DNA of 64,000 nucleotides from CAVTJL01 sp963735065. GTDB lineage: Bacteria > Pseudomonadota > Alphaproteobacteria > Geminicoccales > Geminicoccaceae. This document shows positions 1 through 9,797 of this stretch, one piece after another (position 1 is the stretch's first letter; every line of letters starts with the position of its first letter). Position numbers and translations under genes: made by a program. Location of the stretch: positions 1,488,001-1,552,000 of the forward strand of contig CAVTJL010000001.1 in NCBI GenBank assembly GCA_963735065.1. Direction: 5' to 3'. The notes beneath the pieces are model-generated. The model did no database searches. It worked only from the letters and a program-made list of their open reading frames with translations, and was not told the DNA's origin.

Positions 1-363
1 GAGGGGGCGGAGAGCAACGGCATGACGTTCCCCGAGATCGTCGGCCTCCTGATGCAGGAGGGCTTCGAGAGCTACCTGATCGACTTCCGTCGTGCGACGG
101 CCACCTATTATCTGCCCGACGGCGACAGCGTCTCGCTGCCCATCCACAAGCTCGAGGTGCCGATTGCGGCGGCCTTCGACGCGGCTGCCATCGAGGCCGC
201 CATCAGGGAGGCGCAGCGGCTCGTGCCCGGCTACACCTACAAAGGCTTCTGCCGGAAGGTCGCGATCGCCGGCTGTGCCGGCTACATGGTCTCGTTCTCC
301 GGGCGCCGCGCCCTTTACCTCGGCCGCACTGCCGAGACCCATGTCGAGCATTTTCCGAGCTAG
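1..363 (+). CDS. DUF1398 family protein, 5' end outside the window
   Basis: The frame is open from base 1 and ends at TAG 361-363, giving 120 visible residues. The text around TFPEIVGLLMQEGFESY and the following TYYLPDGDSVSLP stretch match the DUF1398 family (phage-envelope-like protein YbcV group), whose members are about 125-140 residues. An ATG at 22 exists, but the family normally has a short helix before this point, so the true start is probably upstream of the window. No function is established for the family. It has no signal peptide or membrane segment in the visible part. A short inverted repeat follows the stop. Confidence 0.75.
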   Translation, partial: EGAESNGMTFPEIVGLLMQEGFESYLIDFRRATATYYLPDGDSVSLPIHKLEVPIAAAFDAAAIEAAIREAQRLVPGYTYKGFCRKVAIAGCAGYMVSFSGRRALYLGRTAETHVEHFPS

Positions 364-371
364 AGAGCCTC

Positions 372-391
372 GATACGGACAAAGCCGTATC
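372..391 (+). terminator. Hairpin after the DUF1398 gene
   Basis: GATACGG (372-378) pairs with CCGTATC (385-391) across a six-base loop, nine bases after the stop codon. There is no T-run after it, so termination by this hairpin alone is uncertain. Confidence 0.35.
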
Positions 392-502
392 CGTCGGCGC
401 CAGATTCGGAGGACTGTGATCGACACAACATCCGGCCGGGAGATCCTGCGCTAGAAGGAGACCATCGGGAGGCACGCGTCACTCGAGTTGGAGGAACGGC
501 TC

Positions 503-1144
503 ATGTTCAGCATCCGACGCACGATCCTTCGCCCGGCGGCACTCACGGCGCTCATCGGCTCTGCTCTGGTTGCCGGCAGCGATGCGGCCAACGCAGGGCC
601 CTTCTTCTCCGGCGACCCGATCACCAGCACGGGCTATTCCGGCTGGGCGGGTGCCGTCTCCTACGCCGACGCGCCGACGATGCCCGAGGGCGGGCCGTCG
701 AGCCTCTACGGCTTTGCCTGGTACGAGGACGGCAACCAGCCCTGCCGCATCGGCACCTACTGGCGCACGCTCACCCAGGGCACCGAGGTCTACACCAACA
801 GCGCCTTCGATCACTGCTCGGGCAGCCCCGGCAACCGCAAGGCCGTCATCTTCGCCGACAATCCCCGCTACTTCGTGCGCGGCATCGCGACCTGCTCGAG
901 CAAGGTCGACAAGAACGAGCACCGTGTCAAAGGGGTGAAGATCTATGCCGCCAAAGTGTGGATGACGAAGCCCGACGTGGAGGCGCTCACCACCGTGCAG
1001 CTGGACGACCACGCGAACTGCGGCACCTGGAACGCCGCCGTCTTCTGCCCCGCGGGCCAGGTCGCCGTCGGCCTCGTCATCCACCGCGAGGACCGCTCGA
1101 TGACCGGCCTCGGCCTGAGGTGCAGGCCCGTTCACTTCGATTAG
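503..1144 (+). CDS. Secreted protein of unknown function (213 aa)
   Basis: The start at ATG 503 is chosen because GGAGG (490-494) lies eight bases before it; an in-frame TTG at 488 lacks a ribosome site. The N-terminus RRTILRPAALTALIGSALVA followed by ...DAANAGP is a classical signal peptide with probable cleavage near residue 32. The mature part is rich in Gly, Tyr and Trp and contains five cysteines (PCRIG, DHCSG, ATCSSK, ANCGTW, VFCPAG and RCRPV regions), suggesting disulfide bonds in the periplasm or outside the cell. The repeated forms of AVxY, FxPxGxVAVGLxIHR resemble small secreted beta-rich proteins, but I do not recognise a family. It stands alone, convergent with the GFA gene. Confidence 0.75.
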   Translation: MFSIRRTILRPAALTALIGSALVAGSDAANAGPFFSGDPITSTGYSGWAGAVSYADAPTMPEGGPSSLYGFAWYEDGNQPCRIGTYWRTLTQGTEVYTNSAFDHCSGSPGNRKAVIFADNPRYFVRGIATCSSKVDKNEHRVKGVKIYAAKVWMTKPDVEALTTVQLDDHANCGTWNAAVFCPAGQVAVGLVIHREDRSMTGLGLRCRPVHFD

Positions 1145-1169
1145 CCGGGCGCAACTGCAGGTCCCATGG

Positions 1170-1586
1170 TCATTTCGGCATGGCCTCGAAGATCTCGGCG
1201 CCGTCCGGAATCTCCAGCCAGGCGGGCTTGTCGCGGGCAAAGACAAAACGCTCGATCCTGTACCAGAATGTCGGCGGGTCGAAAGTGCCGCCGGCTATTC
1301 CCTGCAGGCCGGGCAGGAACTCCAGTGTCCAGCCGACCGTCGTCCCGCAGCAGGCACAGAACTCCGTCTCGATCCAGCGACCCGCATCGGAGACGAGCCG
1401 GTAGGCTCTTGTCTGTCGCTCGGTGAAGGTGACGGCAGCGGCGTCGAAATAGACCGAGATGCCGAGGGCGCTGCCGGTTCTCTTCTGGCACCAGCGGCAC
1501 GCGCAGGCGCTGACCCTGCTTGGCGCGCCCGTGGTGCGATAGCGCACCTTGCCACAGACGCATCCACCCTCGTGCACCTCGGTCAT
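1170..1586 (-). CDS. GFA/CENP-V family zinc protein
   Basis: The 138-residue product carries the family's cysteine pattern: GGCVCGKVRY near residue 8, SACACRWCQKRTGSA near residue 27 and FCACCGTT near residue 77. These cysteines bind zinc in the glutathione-dependent formaldehyde-activating (GFA) fold. Most members have no known substrate, so formaldehyde-glutathione chemistry should not be assumed. Length matches the family. The gene is convergent with the secreted-protein gene and divergent from the large cyclase gene, with 290 bp between the two starts. Confidence 0.88.
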   Translation of the reverse strand: MTEVHEGGCVCGKVRYRTTGAPSRVSACACRWCQKRTGSALGISVYFDAAAVTFTERQTRAYRLVSDAGRWIETEFCACCGTTVGWTLEFLPGLQGIAGGTFDPPTFWYRIERFVFARDKPAWLEIPDGAEIFEAMPK

Positions 1587-1876
1587 CGGCTGCGGATCCC
1601 GTGGTTGGCCGAGAATTGACGGATGATCTCGGCAGGATGGTCACGATGCGTCTGTCGGGCGCATCGGGCAACCCTCACCCGCGGGGATAGGCCTCGCATG
1701 GGACGTCGGCGCGGTCTCGGTCGGCGCCGATCCGGACGAGCCTGGCGCGGGGCCACGAGCGGGCGCTCGTCGGGCGAGGCGGACCGGGCATCGGGACAGT
1801 CAAAGCAAAATTGGCCCGCCGGACGGCGTCATGGTAACACCGATCCGATAGTCTTCGTCGATTTGGTGGGGCGGCC

Positions 1877-4800
1877 ATGGACGTTGCAGCTTGGCTGCAT
1901 AAGCTTGGATTGGAGCGCTACGAGCAGGCGTTTCGGGACAATGACGTCTCCGCCGAGGTGCTGTCCCACCTGACCGCCGACGATCTCAAGGACATCGGGA
2001 TCACCTCGGTCGGCCATCGACGGATCCTCCTGGCTGCAATCGAGAGTCTCGGAGTGGAGGCTGCCACTGCCGCGCCGGAGCCCTCGGCGGCCCCGCCGCC
2101 AGCCGCCGAGGCGCCGCGCGAGGCCGAGCGCCGTCAGCTCACCGTGATGTTCGTCGACCTCGTCGGCTCCACCGAGCTGTCGGCGAGGCTCGATCCCGAG
2201 GACATGCGCGAGGTGATCCGCGGCTACCAGAACACCGTGGCGGGCGAGATCGGCCGTTTCGAGGGTCACGTGGCAAAGCTCATGGGCGATGGTGTCCTCG
2301 CCTATTTCGGCTGGCCCAGGGCGCACGAGGACGAGGCCGAGCGCGCCATCCGGGCGGGCCTGGCGATCACGCAGGCCGTGGCGCGCCTCGACGCTCCCGG
2401 CGGCGCGCTGGCGGCGCGCGTCGGCATCGCCACGGGGCTCGTGGTGGTCGGCGATCTGGTGGGCGAGGGCTCCGCGCAGGAGCAGGCGGTGGTCGGCGAG
2501 ACGCCGAACCTCGCGGCACGGCTGCAGGCGTTGGCCGAGCCGGGCTGTGTCGTCATCAGCCAGGCGACGCGCCGGCTGATCGGCGGCCTGTTCGACCTGG
2601 CCGATCTGGGCCCCAGGCGGCTGAAAGGGTTCGCCGAGCCGATCACGGCTTTTCGGGTTCAGGGCGCCAGCCAGGCCGAAAGCCGCTTCGACGCGCTCCA
2701 TGGGCAGCGCCTGACGCCGCTGGTCGGCCGCGAGCCCGAGCTCGCGATCCTCTTGGAGCGCTGGAGCTGGGCCAAGGACCGCGAAGGCCAGGTCGTCTTG
2801 ATCAGGGGCGAGGCCGGCATCGGCAAGTCCCGTCTGCTGGACGCGCTGCGTGAGGCGCTGACCGGCGAGCCGCACGTTACCCTCAGACGCTTCTGCTCGC
2901 CCTACCACAGCAACAGCGCGCTCCATCCGATCATCACTCAGCTGGCGCACGCAGCAGGCTTTGCGCCCGCCGACGAGGCTCCCGAGAAGCTCGCGAAGCT
3001 CGAGGCGCTGCTCGCTCGGGCGGCCACGCGGCTCGACGAGGCGGTGCCGCTGATCGCCGGGCTGCTGGGCATTCCGCTCGATGGGCGCTATGCGGCCCCG
3101 AGCCTCAGCCCGCAACGGCAGAAGCAGCGCACCCTTGAGGTCCTGCTCGAGCAGCTGGCCGGCCTCGCCGGCGCGCAGCCGGTGCTCGAGCTCTATGAGG
3201 ACCTCCACTGGGTGGATCCGACGACGCTGGAGCTGCTCGACCTCATGGTCGAGCGGGCACGCGATCTGCCGGTCCTGGTGGTGCTGACCTGCCGGCCGGA
3301 GTTCAGCCCGCGCTGGGCCGCGCACACCCATATCACCTCGCTGGCGCTCAACCGACTGGGGCGGCGCCAGGGAGCAGGCATCGCTGAGCGCGTCGCTGGT
3401 GGCAAGGGCCTGCCGGCCGACGTGCTCGATCAGATCGTAGCCAAGACCGACGGGATACCGCTGTTCATCGAGGAGCTGACCAAGACGGTCCTCGAATCAG
3501 GCGTGCTCATCGAGGCCGGTGATCACTACGAGCTGGCCGGCCCGCTGCCGGCGGTGGCAATCCCGGCGACCCTCCACGACTCCTTGATGGCGCGGCTCGA
3601 CCGCCTCGCCGGGATCAAGGAGGTGGCGCAGATCGGTGCGGTGATCGGCCGGGAGTTTCGTCATGATCTCCTCCTCGCGCTCTCGCCCTTGCCGGAGCCC
3701 GAGCTCGAGGCAGCGCTCGATCAACTGTTCCGCTCCGAGCTCATCTTCCGTCGCGACGGCTCATCCGGGGCCACCTACAGCTTCAAGCATGCCCTGGTTC
3801 AGGACGCTGCCTATCAATCGCTCCTGAAGACCAGGCGGCAGGAGTTGCACGCGCGAATGGCCCGGATTCTCGAAGAGCAGTATCCGGAGCTTGTCGACGC
3901 CGAGCCCTACCTGCTCGCCCATCACCTGACCGAGGCTGGGATGGCGGAGAACGCCATCGGGCAGTGGCGGCGAGCCGGCGAGCAGGCGGCAATGCGCTCG
4001 GCCAACGTCGAAGCCATCGGCCACCTGCGTCGCGGCCTGGAGCTGGTCGAAAGCCTGCCCCCATCGCCCGACCTCGCGCGCCAGGAGATCGACCTTCGGA
4101 TTGCGATGGGAGACGCCCTCGCTACCATCAAGGGTTTTGCCGCGCCGGAGATCGGTGAGGTCTATGCACAGGCGCGCAGGCTTTGCGATCGGATCGATGA
4201 TCCGTCTCGCCTGTCGATGACGCTTCAGGGGAGCTGGTTCTTCCATGTCGTGCGCAGCGACCTCCATCGGGCCCTCGATCTGGCAGAGCAATGCCTCGTC
4301 TTGGCCGGGCGGTCGCGTGCGCCGATCACAAGGGCCGTCGGTCACCACATGATGGCCGGTCCGTTGGCTTGGCTCGGACGGTGGCAGGAGGCCGAGCGTC
4401 ACTTTCGGCGCGGGATTGAGCTTGCCGCCTCGGAAGAGAACGGGATCGTCATGAGCATCAATGGGCTGGATCTGGAGATGTGGTGCCGATCGGTCGGCTC
4501 CCACAGCCTGTGGCATCTGGGCTTCCCCGCTCAGGCGGTCGAGCGTGCGATGATGGCGCTCGAGCGCGCTCAGGCCCGTCGGCAACCGTTCGGTGAGAGC
4601 ATCGCGCGGGCCTATCTGGCCATGCTGCATCAGTTTCGACGCGAGCCCGCAGCCGCGGGCGAGCAGGCGGCAGCTGGCATCGCGCTCTGCGCCGAGCAGG
4701 GCTTTCCCTACTACCTCGCCTGGATGCAGGTCATCCAGGGATGGTCTCTCGCGGCCGATGGCAGCCCCGGGGAGGGCGTCGCCCGGATCCGGCAGGCGCT

Positions 4801-5233
4801 CGCCGCCATGGAGGCGACCGGTGCCAGGCTGAGGCGCCCTTACTATTTCTGCCTGCTGGCCGAGACCTGTGCGCTGTTCGAGCGGGTCGAGGAGGCGGAC
4901 GCGCTCCTGGCCGAGGCGCTGTCGTTGGCGGACGCCTGGGACGAGCGATGGTGGGAGCCGGAAATCCATCGCCTCCGGGGTGACCTGCTGCGGCGCCGTG
5001 GCTCGACCGTCGAGGCGGGCGCCGCCTTCTCGCGCGCCCTGGAGTTGGCCAGGGGCCAGGACGCCAGGGTGCACGAGCTCCGCGCCGCCCGCGACCTCGC
5101 CCACCTCTGGGGTGAGCAGGGCAGGCGCGCCGAGGCCCACGACCTGCTGGCGCCTGTCTACGCCTCATTCACCGAGGGATTCGATACCGCGGACCTGCAG
5201 AACGCCAAGATCCTGCTCGACGAGCTGGCTTGA
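1877..5233 (+). CDS. SAM-class III cyclase-AAA ATPase-TPR signalling protein
   Basis: The 1118-residue chain has four parts. Residues about 1-62 form a SAM domain (WLHKLGLERYEQAF). Residues about 85-260 form a class III nucleotidyl cyclase domain: the metal-binding Asp is in MFVDLVGST near residue 91 and the second Asp in LMGDGVLAYFG near residue 136. The ATPase part has Walker A GEAGIGKS at about 311-318 and a Walker B-like LELYEDLHWVDPTT near 440. The rest is helical with TPR-like repeats. Proteins of this build are common in soil alphaproteobacteria and resemble the STAND/LuxR-type ATPases; targets are generally unknown. Whether it makes cAMP is not shown. The start follows GGTGGGGCGG. It is a single gene, divergent from the GFA gene. 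Confidence 0.9.
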   Translation: MDVAAWLHKLGLERYEQAFRDNDVSAEVLSHLTADDLKDIGITSVGHRRILLAAIESLGVEAATAAPEPSAAPPPAAEAPREAERRQLTVMFVDLVGSTELSARLDPEDMREVIRGYQNTVAGEIGRFEGHVAKLMGDGVLAYFGWPRAHEDEAERAIRAGLAITQAVARLDAPGGALAARVGIATGLVVVGDLVGEGSAQEQAVVGETPNLAARLQALAEPGCVVISQATRRLIGGLFDLADLGPRRLKGFAEPITAFRVQGASQAESRFDALHGQRLTPLVGREPELAILLERWSWAKDREGQVVLIRGEAGIGKSRLLDALREALTGEPHVTLRRFCSPYHSNSALHPIITQLAHAAGFAPADEAPEKLAKLEALLARAATRLDEAVPLIAGLLGIPLDGRYAAPSLSPQRQKQRTLEVLLEQLAGLAGAQPVLELYEDLHWVDPTTLELLDLMVERARDLPVLVVLTCRPEFSPRWAAHTHITSLALNRLGRRQGAGIAERVAGGKGLPADVLDQIVAKTDGIPLFIEELTKTVLESGVLIEAGDHYELAGPLPAVAIPATLHDSLMARLDRLAGIKEVAQIGAVIGREFRHDLLLALSPLPEPELEAALDQLFRSELIFRRDGSSGATYSFKHALVQDAAYQSLLKTRRQELHARMARILEEQYPELVDAEPYLLAHHLTEAGMAENAIGQWRRAGEQAAMRSANVEAIGHLRRGLELVESLPPSPDLARQEIDLRIAMGDALATIKGFAAPEIGEVYAQARRLCDRIDDPSRLSMTLQGSWFFHVVRSDLHRALDLAEQCLVLAGRSRAPITRAVGHHMMAGPLAWLGRWQEAERHFRRGIELAASEENGIVMSINGLDLEMWCRSVGSHSLWHLGFPAQAVERAMMALERAQARRQPFGESIARAYLAMLHQFRREPAAAGEQAAAGIALCAEQGFPYYLAWMQVIQGWSLAADGSPGEGVARIRQALAAMEATGARLRRPYYFCLLAETCALFERVEEADALLAEALSLADAWDERWWEPEIHRLRGDLLRRRGSTVEAGAAFSRALELARGQDARVHELRAARDLAHLWGEQGRRAEAHDLLAPVYASFTEGFDTADLQNAKILLDELA

Positions 5234-5502
5234 CCACGCCTACTCAGGGCAGACGGCTGGATCATCCCGCCGCGTCACCTTCCGCTGAACGTCATCTGAG
5301 CCGGCGACGTCTCGATCGCCCGCCGCGACGAGCTGGCGGGTCCCACGGAGGCGACAGGGGGCGCAGTTCGGACTTCCGCTGAGCGCTCCGGGCCGCAAAG
5401 AAACATTGCCAGCAGCACCTCGTCGGACCAAGTGATGACGAGAAAGCTGCGCGGAAGCTGAGCCGCCATCCGGACAGGCGGCAGCCACAAGGGAGGCCCG
5501 CC

Positions 5503-7376
5503 ATGCTGTCACCCCAGGAGCGTGTGGCGCGCGCGCGGACCGTCATGGAGCGCCGCGGCGTCGCCGTGCCCGACCTCCTGGCACCCGAGATCCGGGAGTC
5601 CTGGCAGCGCTGCCTCGATGCCGGCCTCGATCCCGCGCTCGCAGCCGTCGCCGATGATCGCCGACCGCCGGCGCCTGGTGGAGTCGCGCGAGCGCCACGA
5701 CCTGATGCGACGCCTCGCCCTGGTCGAGATGCAGGGCCTCTACCACCAGATCTCCGGCTCCAACTTCCTCATCGCGCTGGCCGATCCGGAAGGCATGGTG
5801 CTCGACATCCTCACCGACGAGACCTTCAGCGAGACCGCCCGCGAGCGGCACATCGAGGCGGGTGGCCTGTGGGACGAGCCCTCGCAGGGCACCAACGCCC
5901 TTGGCCTCACCGTCGCCTGCGGCCGCGCCTCGGGCGTCCACGGCGGCGAGCATTTTTTCTCGGTTCAGAGCGGGCTCACCTGTGCTGCCGCCCCCATCCT
6001 CGCCCCCACGGGCGAGCTTTTGGGCGTGCTCGATGCGTCCAGCGACTGCCGCTCGCGCCAGCACCACACCATGGCGCTGGTAAAGATGGCGGCGCGCCAG
6101 GTCGAGACCCTCCTGTTCCGCGACCTGCACCGGCAGGACCTCGTCCTCATCTTCCACAACCGCCCCGAATATCTGCGCACCATGAGCGCAGGCCTCCTGG
6201 CGCTCGATCCCGAGGGGCGGGTGATCGCCCTCAACCGCCAGGCCGCCTTTTTTCTTCAGGGGCTCCCGGCGGGCGCCGGTGCGGCCTTCGACATGCTGTT
6301 CGCCGGCGGCTTCGAGGCCTTTCTCGACGGCAGCTTCCGTGGCGACACCGTGACCCTCGTCGATCGCACCGGCAGCCGCTACGCCGCGATGCTCGACAAC
6401 CCGCCGGCTGCCCTCTCGCTGCGTCGCGGGCTCTCCACCGCGGCGAGCCGGCTGGCCCCGCCGCCGCGTCCGGCCGGCTTCGTGGCCGAGGACCCGGTGG
6501 TGGCGTCCGCCCTGGATCTTCTGCAGGGTGCCGTCGAGCGGCGTCTGCCCGTCCTCGTCCGCGGCCAGACCGGCACCGGCAAGGAGCTGCTGGCGCGGCA
6601 CGCCCACGCGCTCTCGGGCCGCTCGGGCGCCTTCGTGCCGGTCAACTGTGCCGCCCTGCCCGAGCAGCTCATCGAGGCCGAGCTTTTCGGCTATGGCGAG
6701 GGCGCCTTCACCGGCGCCAGGCGCGGCGGCGCCCGCGGCCTCGTCGCCGAGGCGGACGGCGGCACGCTCTTCCTCGACGAGATCGGCGACATGCCGCTCG
6801 CCCTGCAAGGCGTGCTGCTGCGCCTCCTGGACGACTGGACGGTGCGGCCGGTAGGCAGCGGCAAGGAGCGCCGCGTCGACATCCAGCTCGTCTCGGCCAC
6901 CAATGTCGACCTCGCCCACGCGGTGGCGACGGGCCGCTTCCGTGCCGATCTCCTCTACCGCCTCAACACCATCGAGATCGAGCTGCCGCCGCTCGCCCGC
7001 CGCGCCGATTTCTTGTCGGTTGCGCGCCACCTGCTGGCGGCGGCGGCACCCGGCACGCGCATCACCGAGGCGGCGCTCGAGCGGCTGCGGGCCCGCGACT
7101 GGCCGGGCAACATGCGCGAGCTGCGCGCGGTCCTCACGCGTCTTGCGATCGCGGCCCCGGACGGCGTCGTCGACGCCGGCCAGATCGAGGCCGCCGCCGG
7201 ATCGCCCGGGCAGGCAGCGGCATCGCCGCCGCCCGAACTCGCTGGCGCGTGCCGTAGGCTGCCATGTGCGCGACGCCTGGGAGCGCAACGGCCGCAACGT
7301 CGCGCGCACCGCCCGCCAGCTCGGCATCAGCCGCAACACGGTCTACAACCGCCTCCGCGCCACCGGCGTGCTCTGA
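5503..7376 (+). pseudogene. Sigma-54-dependent activator, AcoR type, with two frameshifts
   Basis: ATG 5503 has GGGAGG 5491-5496 before it. Its frame encodes the typical AcoR N-terminus (RESWQRCLDAGLDP) up to about 5650. The conserved sequence then continues one base further on (ISGSNFLIALADPEG, a GAF domain), including Walker A GQTGTGKE near 6570, the sigma-54 contact loop GAFTGA near 6700 and Walker B GGTLFLDEIGD near 6760. The frame moves by one base again within 7203-7245, after which the Fis-type helix-turn-helix reads RNVARTARQLGISRNTVYNR to TGA 7374-7376. Both steps fit one surplus base each. Either the gene is broken or the assembly has two errors. All ATPase motifs are intact. The family controls acetoin, alcohol or aldehyde metabolism genes, but none is adjacent. 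Confidence 0.85.
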
Positions 7377-8484
7377 GGCCTCGGCCTGGCTTATGCGTCA
7401 GGCGATGACTTGGCTCGAATTCGACCAAGTCGACGCCCTTGAGGACGAGGACGTCGATGCCTGTGTCGGTGATCGCGAAAAGAGTGGTCAGGTCTACCGA
7501 AAGGCCCTTCTTCGTCAGCGTGACAGCCGCGTCGTCCGCGTTGAGCTGGTCGTCCGGCCCGAAGACGTCCGAGGCTGACTTTCCGCTGGCCTCGAAGAAC
7601 GCGCTCAGGTCGAGACGATCCTCCGTGCCTGTAAAGTCGAGCACGCAATCCCGACCGCTCCCCGGCTCGAGAACGAAACTGTCGGCGCCGTCATTGCCCT
7701 TGAGCTTGTCATTGCCGGCGAGGCCATCGAGTCGGTTGGCTGCGTCATCGCCCGTAAGGCGGTCGTTGAAGGCGCTGCCGGTCAGGTTCTCGATCGTCTG
7801 CAGCTCGTCCTTGCCCCAGGCGCCGCTGGCCTTTCCATCGGCGAGGGAGACCCTGACGGGGCCGGTGGCGTCACTGTAGTCGGCCGTATCCTCGCCGGAT
7901 CCGCCGACCAGCCGGTCGTTGCCGGGTCCGCCGTTGAGGACGTCCCGCCCCTGGTCACCGTTCAGGACGTCGTTGCCCTCTCCACCCCAGAGCACATCCC
8001 GACCCTCGCGCCCCTCGAGGCGGTCGTCGCCGGCACCTCCAAGGAGCTGGTCGTCGTCGCTCCCGCCGACGAGCCGGTCGTTCCCGTCGCCGCCGTCGAT
8101 CAGATCGTCGCCCTCCCCACCGCGCAGCTTGTCGTCGCCGGGCCCGCCCGTCACGACGTCCTGCCCGCGGCCCGACTGGATGTCGTCATTGCCCGGGCCG
8201 CCGTCGATGACGTCGTCGCCGTCGGCGGTGACGAGCACATCGTTGCCCCCCTCGCCGAACACCTCGTTGTCACCACCGAAGGCACGGACGGTATCGTCGC
8301 CGGGGCCGGCAAGAACGCGGTCGTCGCCACCCTGATTATCCAGTGGGATCACGTCGGCCAGGATGTAGTCACCCCCGCCCAGTCCCAGGATCAGGTCATC
8401 GCCCTGTGTGCCGAGCAAGTAATCAGCACCTTCGCTGCCGACGATCTCCTTGTCGAAGGACGCCGACATGCTGGTCGTCTTCAT
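7327..8484 (-). CDS. RTX (hemolysin-type) calcium-binding repeat protein
   Basis: Start ATG 8484 is preceded by GGGGAGGA; an in-frame GTG at 8499 overlaps that site and is less likely. The 385-residue product has no signal peptide and begins with a short leader, then roughly 18 nonapeptide repeats of the GGxGxDxLx kind (for example GGEGNDVLNG, GGPGNDRLVG), which bind calcium and fold into a beta-roll. A conserved C-terminal section follows, including RLDLSAFFEASGKSASDVFG, like that of type I-secreted proteins. Such proteins are exported by an ABC/MFP/TolC system, none of which is in this window. The final 17 codons overlap the end of the convergent sigma-54 activator gene, so its last residues (Arg/Gly-rich) are antisense to that gene. 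Confidence 0.88.
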   Translation of the reverse strand: MKTTSMSASFDKEIVGSEGADYLLGTQGDDLILGLGGGDYILADVIPLDNQGGDDRVLAGPGDDTVRAFGGDNEVFGEGGNDVLVTADGDDVIDGGPGNDDIQSGRGQDVVTGGPGDDKLRGGEGDDLIDGGDGNDRLVGGSDDDQLLGGAGDDRLEGREGRDVLWGGEGNDVLNGDQGRDVLNGGPGNDRLVGGSGEDTADYSDATGPVRVSLADGKASGAWGKDELQTIENLTGSAFNDRLTGDDAANRLDGLAGNDKLKGNDGADSFVLEPGSGRDCVLDFTGTEDRLDLSAFFEASGKSASDVFGPDDQLNADDAAVTLTKKGLSVDLTTLFAITDTGIDVLVLKGVDLVEFEPSHRLTHKPGRGLRARRWRGGGCRPCCG

Positions 8485-8732
8485 TGTTGTCCTCCCCACA
8501 CGAAGCTTCTGGCGCGGTCACCTCACCGTGATCATTCCGATTGACCGGGCAGGATACGCCTTGGAGAGCACCTGGGTCAACGGGGGGAATGCGCCGGGGC
8601 CTGCGATCCCGCCAGTCGGGAGCGGCCAGGGACCTTATGGTCTTCGTGCTCAGGGTCTGGGGAGGAACGAGAGCTGTCGCGGAGCTTCGGCAGGCGGTGC
8701 AGGCGTGGTGCCCGTCCGGCCGGTCGCCTCTA

Positions 8733-8996
8733 CTACTCCCAGCGCTCGCGATAGCGGCGCAGGACGAGCGACCAGAGGCCGTTCAGCAGGGCCAGCGGCA
8801 CCAGGATCAGGACCGCCGCGACGAGGAGGGAGGAGCCGACCAGGCTCGGCACGGCGGCGACGATGTCGTAGTCCGTGTGCATCGCCGCGTAGACGATCAC
8901 AAGCACCGCCACGGCAAGGCCGGCCAGCGCGCCGATCACCATGGCGACGCGGAACCGGGCCCTGGTCGTATGGTAGACATTGTACTTGCCGCGCAC
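8733..8996 (-). CDS. Small two-helix membrane protein (87 aa)
   Basis: A GTG start at 8996 has AAGGA eight bases upstream. The product begins VRGKYNVYHTTRARFR and has two clear membrane helices, MVIGALAGLAVAVLVIVYA and SLLVAAVLILVPLALLNGLW, ending in a basic tail RRYRERWE. I do not recognise a family. It lies 89 bp after another small membrane protein on the same strand, so the two may be cotranscribed. Confidence 0.6.
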   Translation of the reverse strand: MRGKYNVYHTTRARFRVAMVIGALAGLAVAVLVIVYAAMHTDYDIVAAVPSLVGSSLLVAAVLILVPLALLNGLWSLVLRRYRERWE

Positions 8997-9085
8997 GAGA
9001 CCCGTCCTTGTGGTGTGCCCGTTGCCGGCCGGATGCTCCGGCGGCCCCGCCGCGACGCTGCGCGGCAGGGGGCCGGGCTTCGGCC

Positions 9086-9505
9086 CTACTGGGCGGCGGT
9101 CGTGCTGGCGGCCGGCACCTCCAGCTGTGCCAGCCTGTCGGCGCAGAGCCTTGCCGCACCGTCGCCGCCATCGGCCTTGCCGGGCATCGTCGCCCAGCCG
9201 CCCTTCTCGATGAAGCCGCTGCGGCTCCAGCTGTCGAGCTTCTTCAGCTCGGTGAGCTGGGCCGGGGCGTCGGCTGCCGCCTTGAAGCGATCGACGCAGA
9301 TGGCGGCGGCGAGCTGGGCGCGCCCGCTCGAGGCCGCGTCCTCGGCCATGGTGCGCGCCGTGCCCCCCGTCACCCAGCCACCCCAGGCGAAGCCCACGAT
9401 GATGGTGGCGACCACGCACCCTGCGCATGACCAGAAAAGCAGCGTCTTCGTCGGGCGATAGCCCTGCCAGCGCTGGTTGATGGATTGCTTCGTGCTCGTG
9501 CTCAT
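9086..9505 (-). CDS. Single-pass membrane protein of unknown function (139 aa)
   Basis: ATG 9505 follows GGAGA with seven bases between. The N-terminus RWQGYRPTKTLLFWSC leads into one membrane helix (ACAGC-like VVATIIVGFAWGGWVTGG), then a periplasmic, mostly helical domain with two cysteines (AAICVDRF and ARLCADRL) and the phrase IEKGGWATMPG. This set of motifs occurs in a widespread alphaproteobacterial hypothetical family; no function is known to me. It probably starts a two-gene unit with the 87-residue membrane protein. Confidence 0.75.
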   Translation of the reverse strand: MSTSTKQSINQRWQGYRPTKTLLFWSCAGCVVATIIVGFAWGGWVTGGTARTMAEDAASSGRAQLAAAICVDRFKAAADAPAQLTELKKLDSWSRSGFIEKGGWATMPGKADGGDGAARLCADRLAQLEVPAASTTAAQ

Positions 9506-9797
9506 GCTTCGTCTCCGTGGTTGGGGTCTCGATCAGCTCGAGGCCATCCGGGCGAGGTTGTCGCCGCTTGCGCGCGCTGCCCGCCTCTCGGCCACGGCAG
9601 CGGCACCTCCTGAAAGGTCGCGCGGCGCGGCCCGTCGGGCTCCTGCGCCGCAATCTTGTTCCGATGACGTCCGCTCGGGATCGCCGGCCACGCGGGCCGG
9701 CTCCATGGCACGTCTATGCTTTTACTCGTACCGCCCATATTTTAGGCATATTGACGATGCCCAATAGACCAGCGACGAAATCCTCATGGGGTAGATT

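Noticed and set aside
5503..7257. Uninterrupted 584-codon frame through the sigma-54 activator
   Set aside because: Only its first 50 codons look like protein; the conserved motifs are in the next frame.
7700..8330. Regular short repeats resembling a CRISPR array
   Set aside because: The repeats are degenerate codons for RTX nonapeptides, with no constant repeat-spacer pattern.
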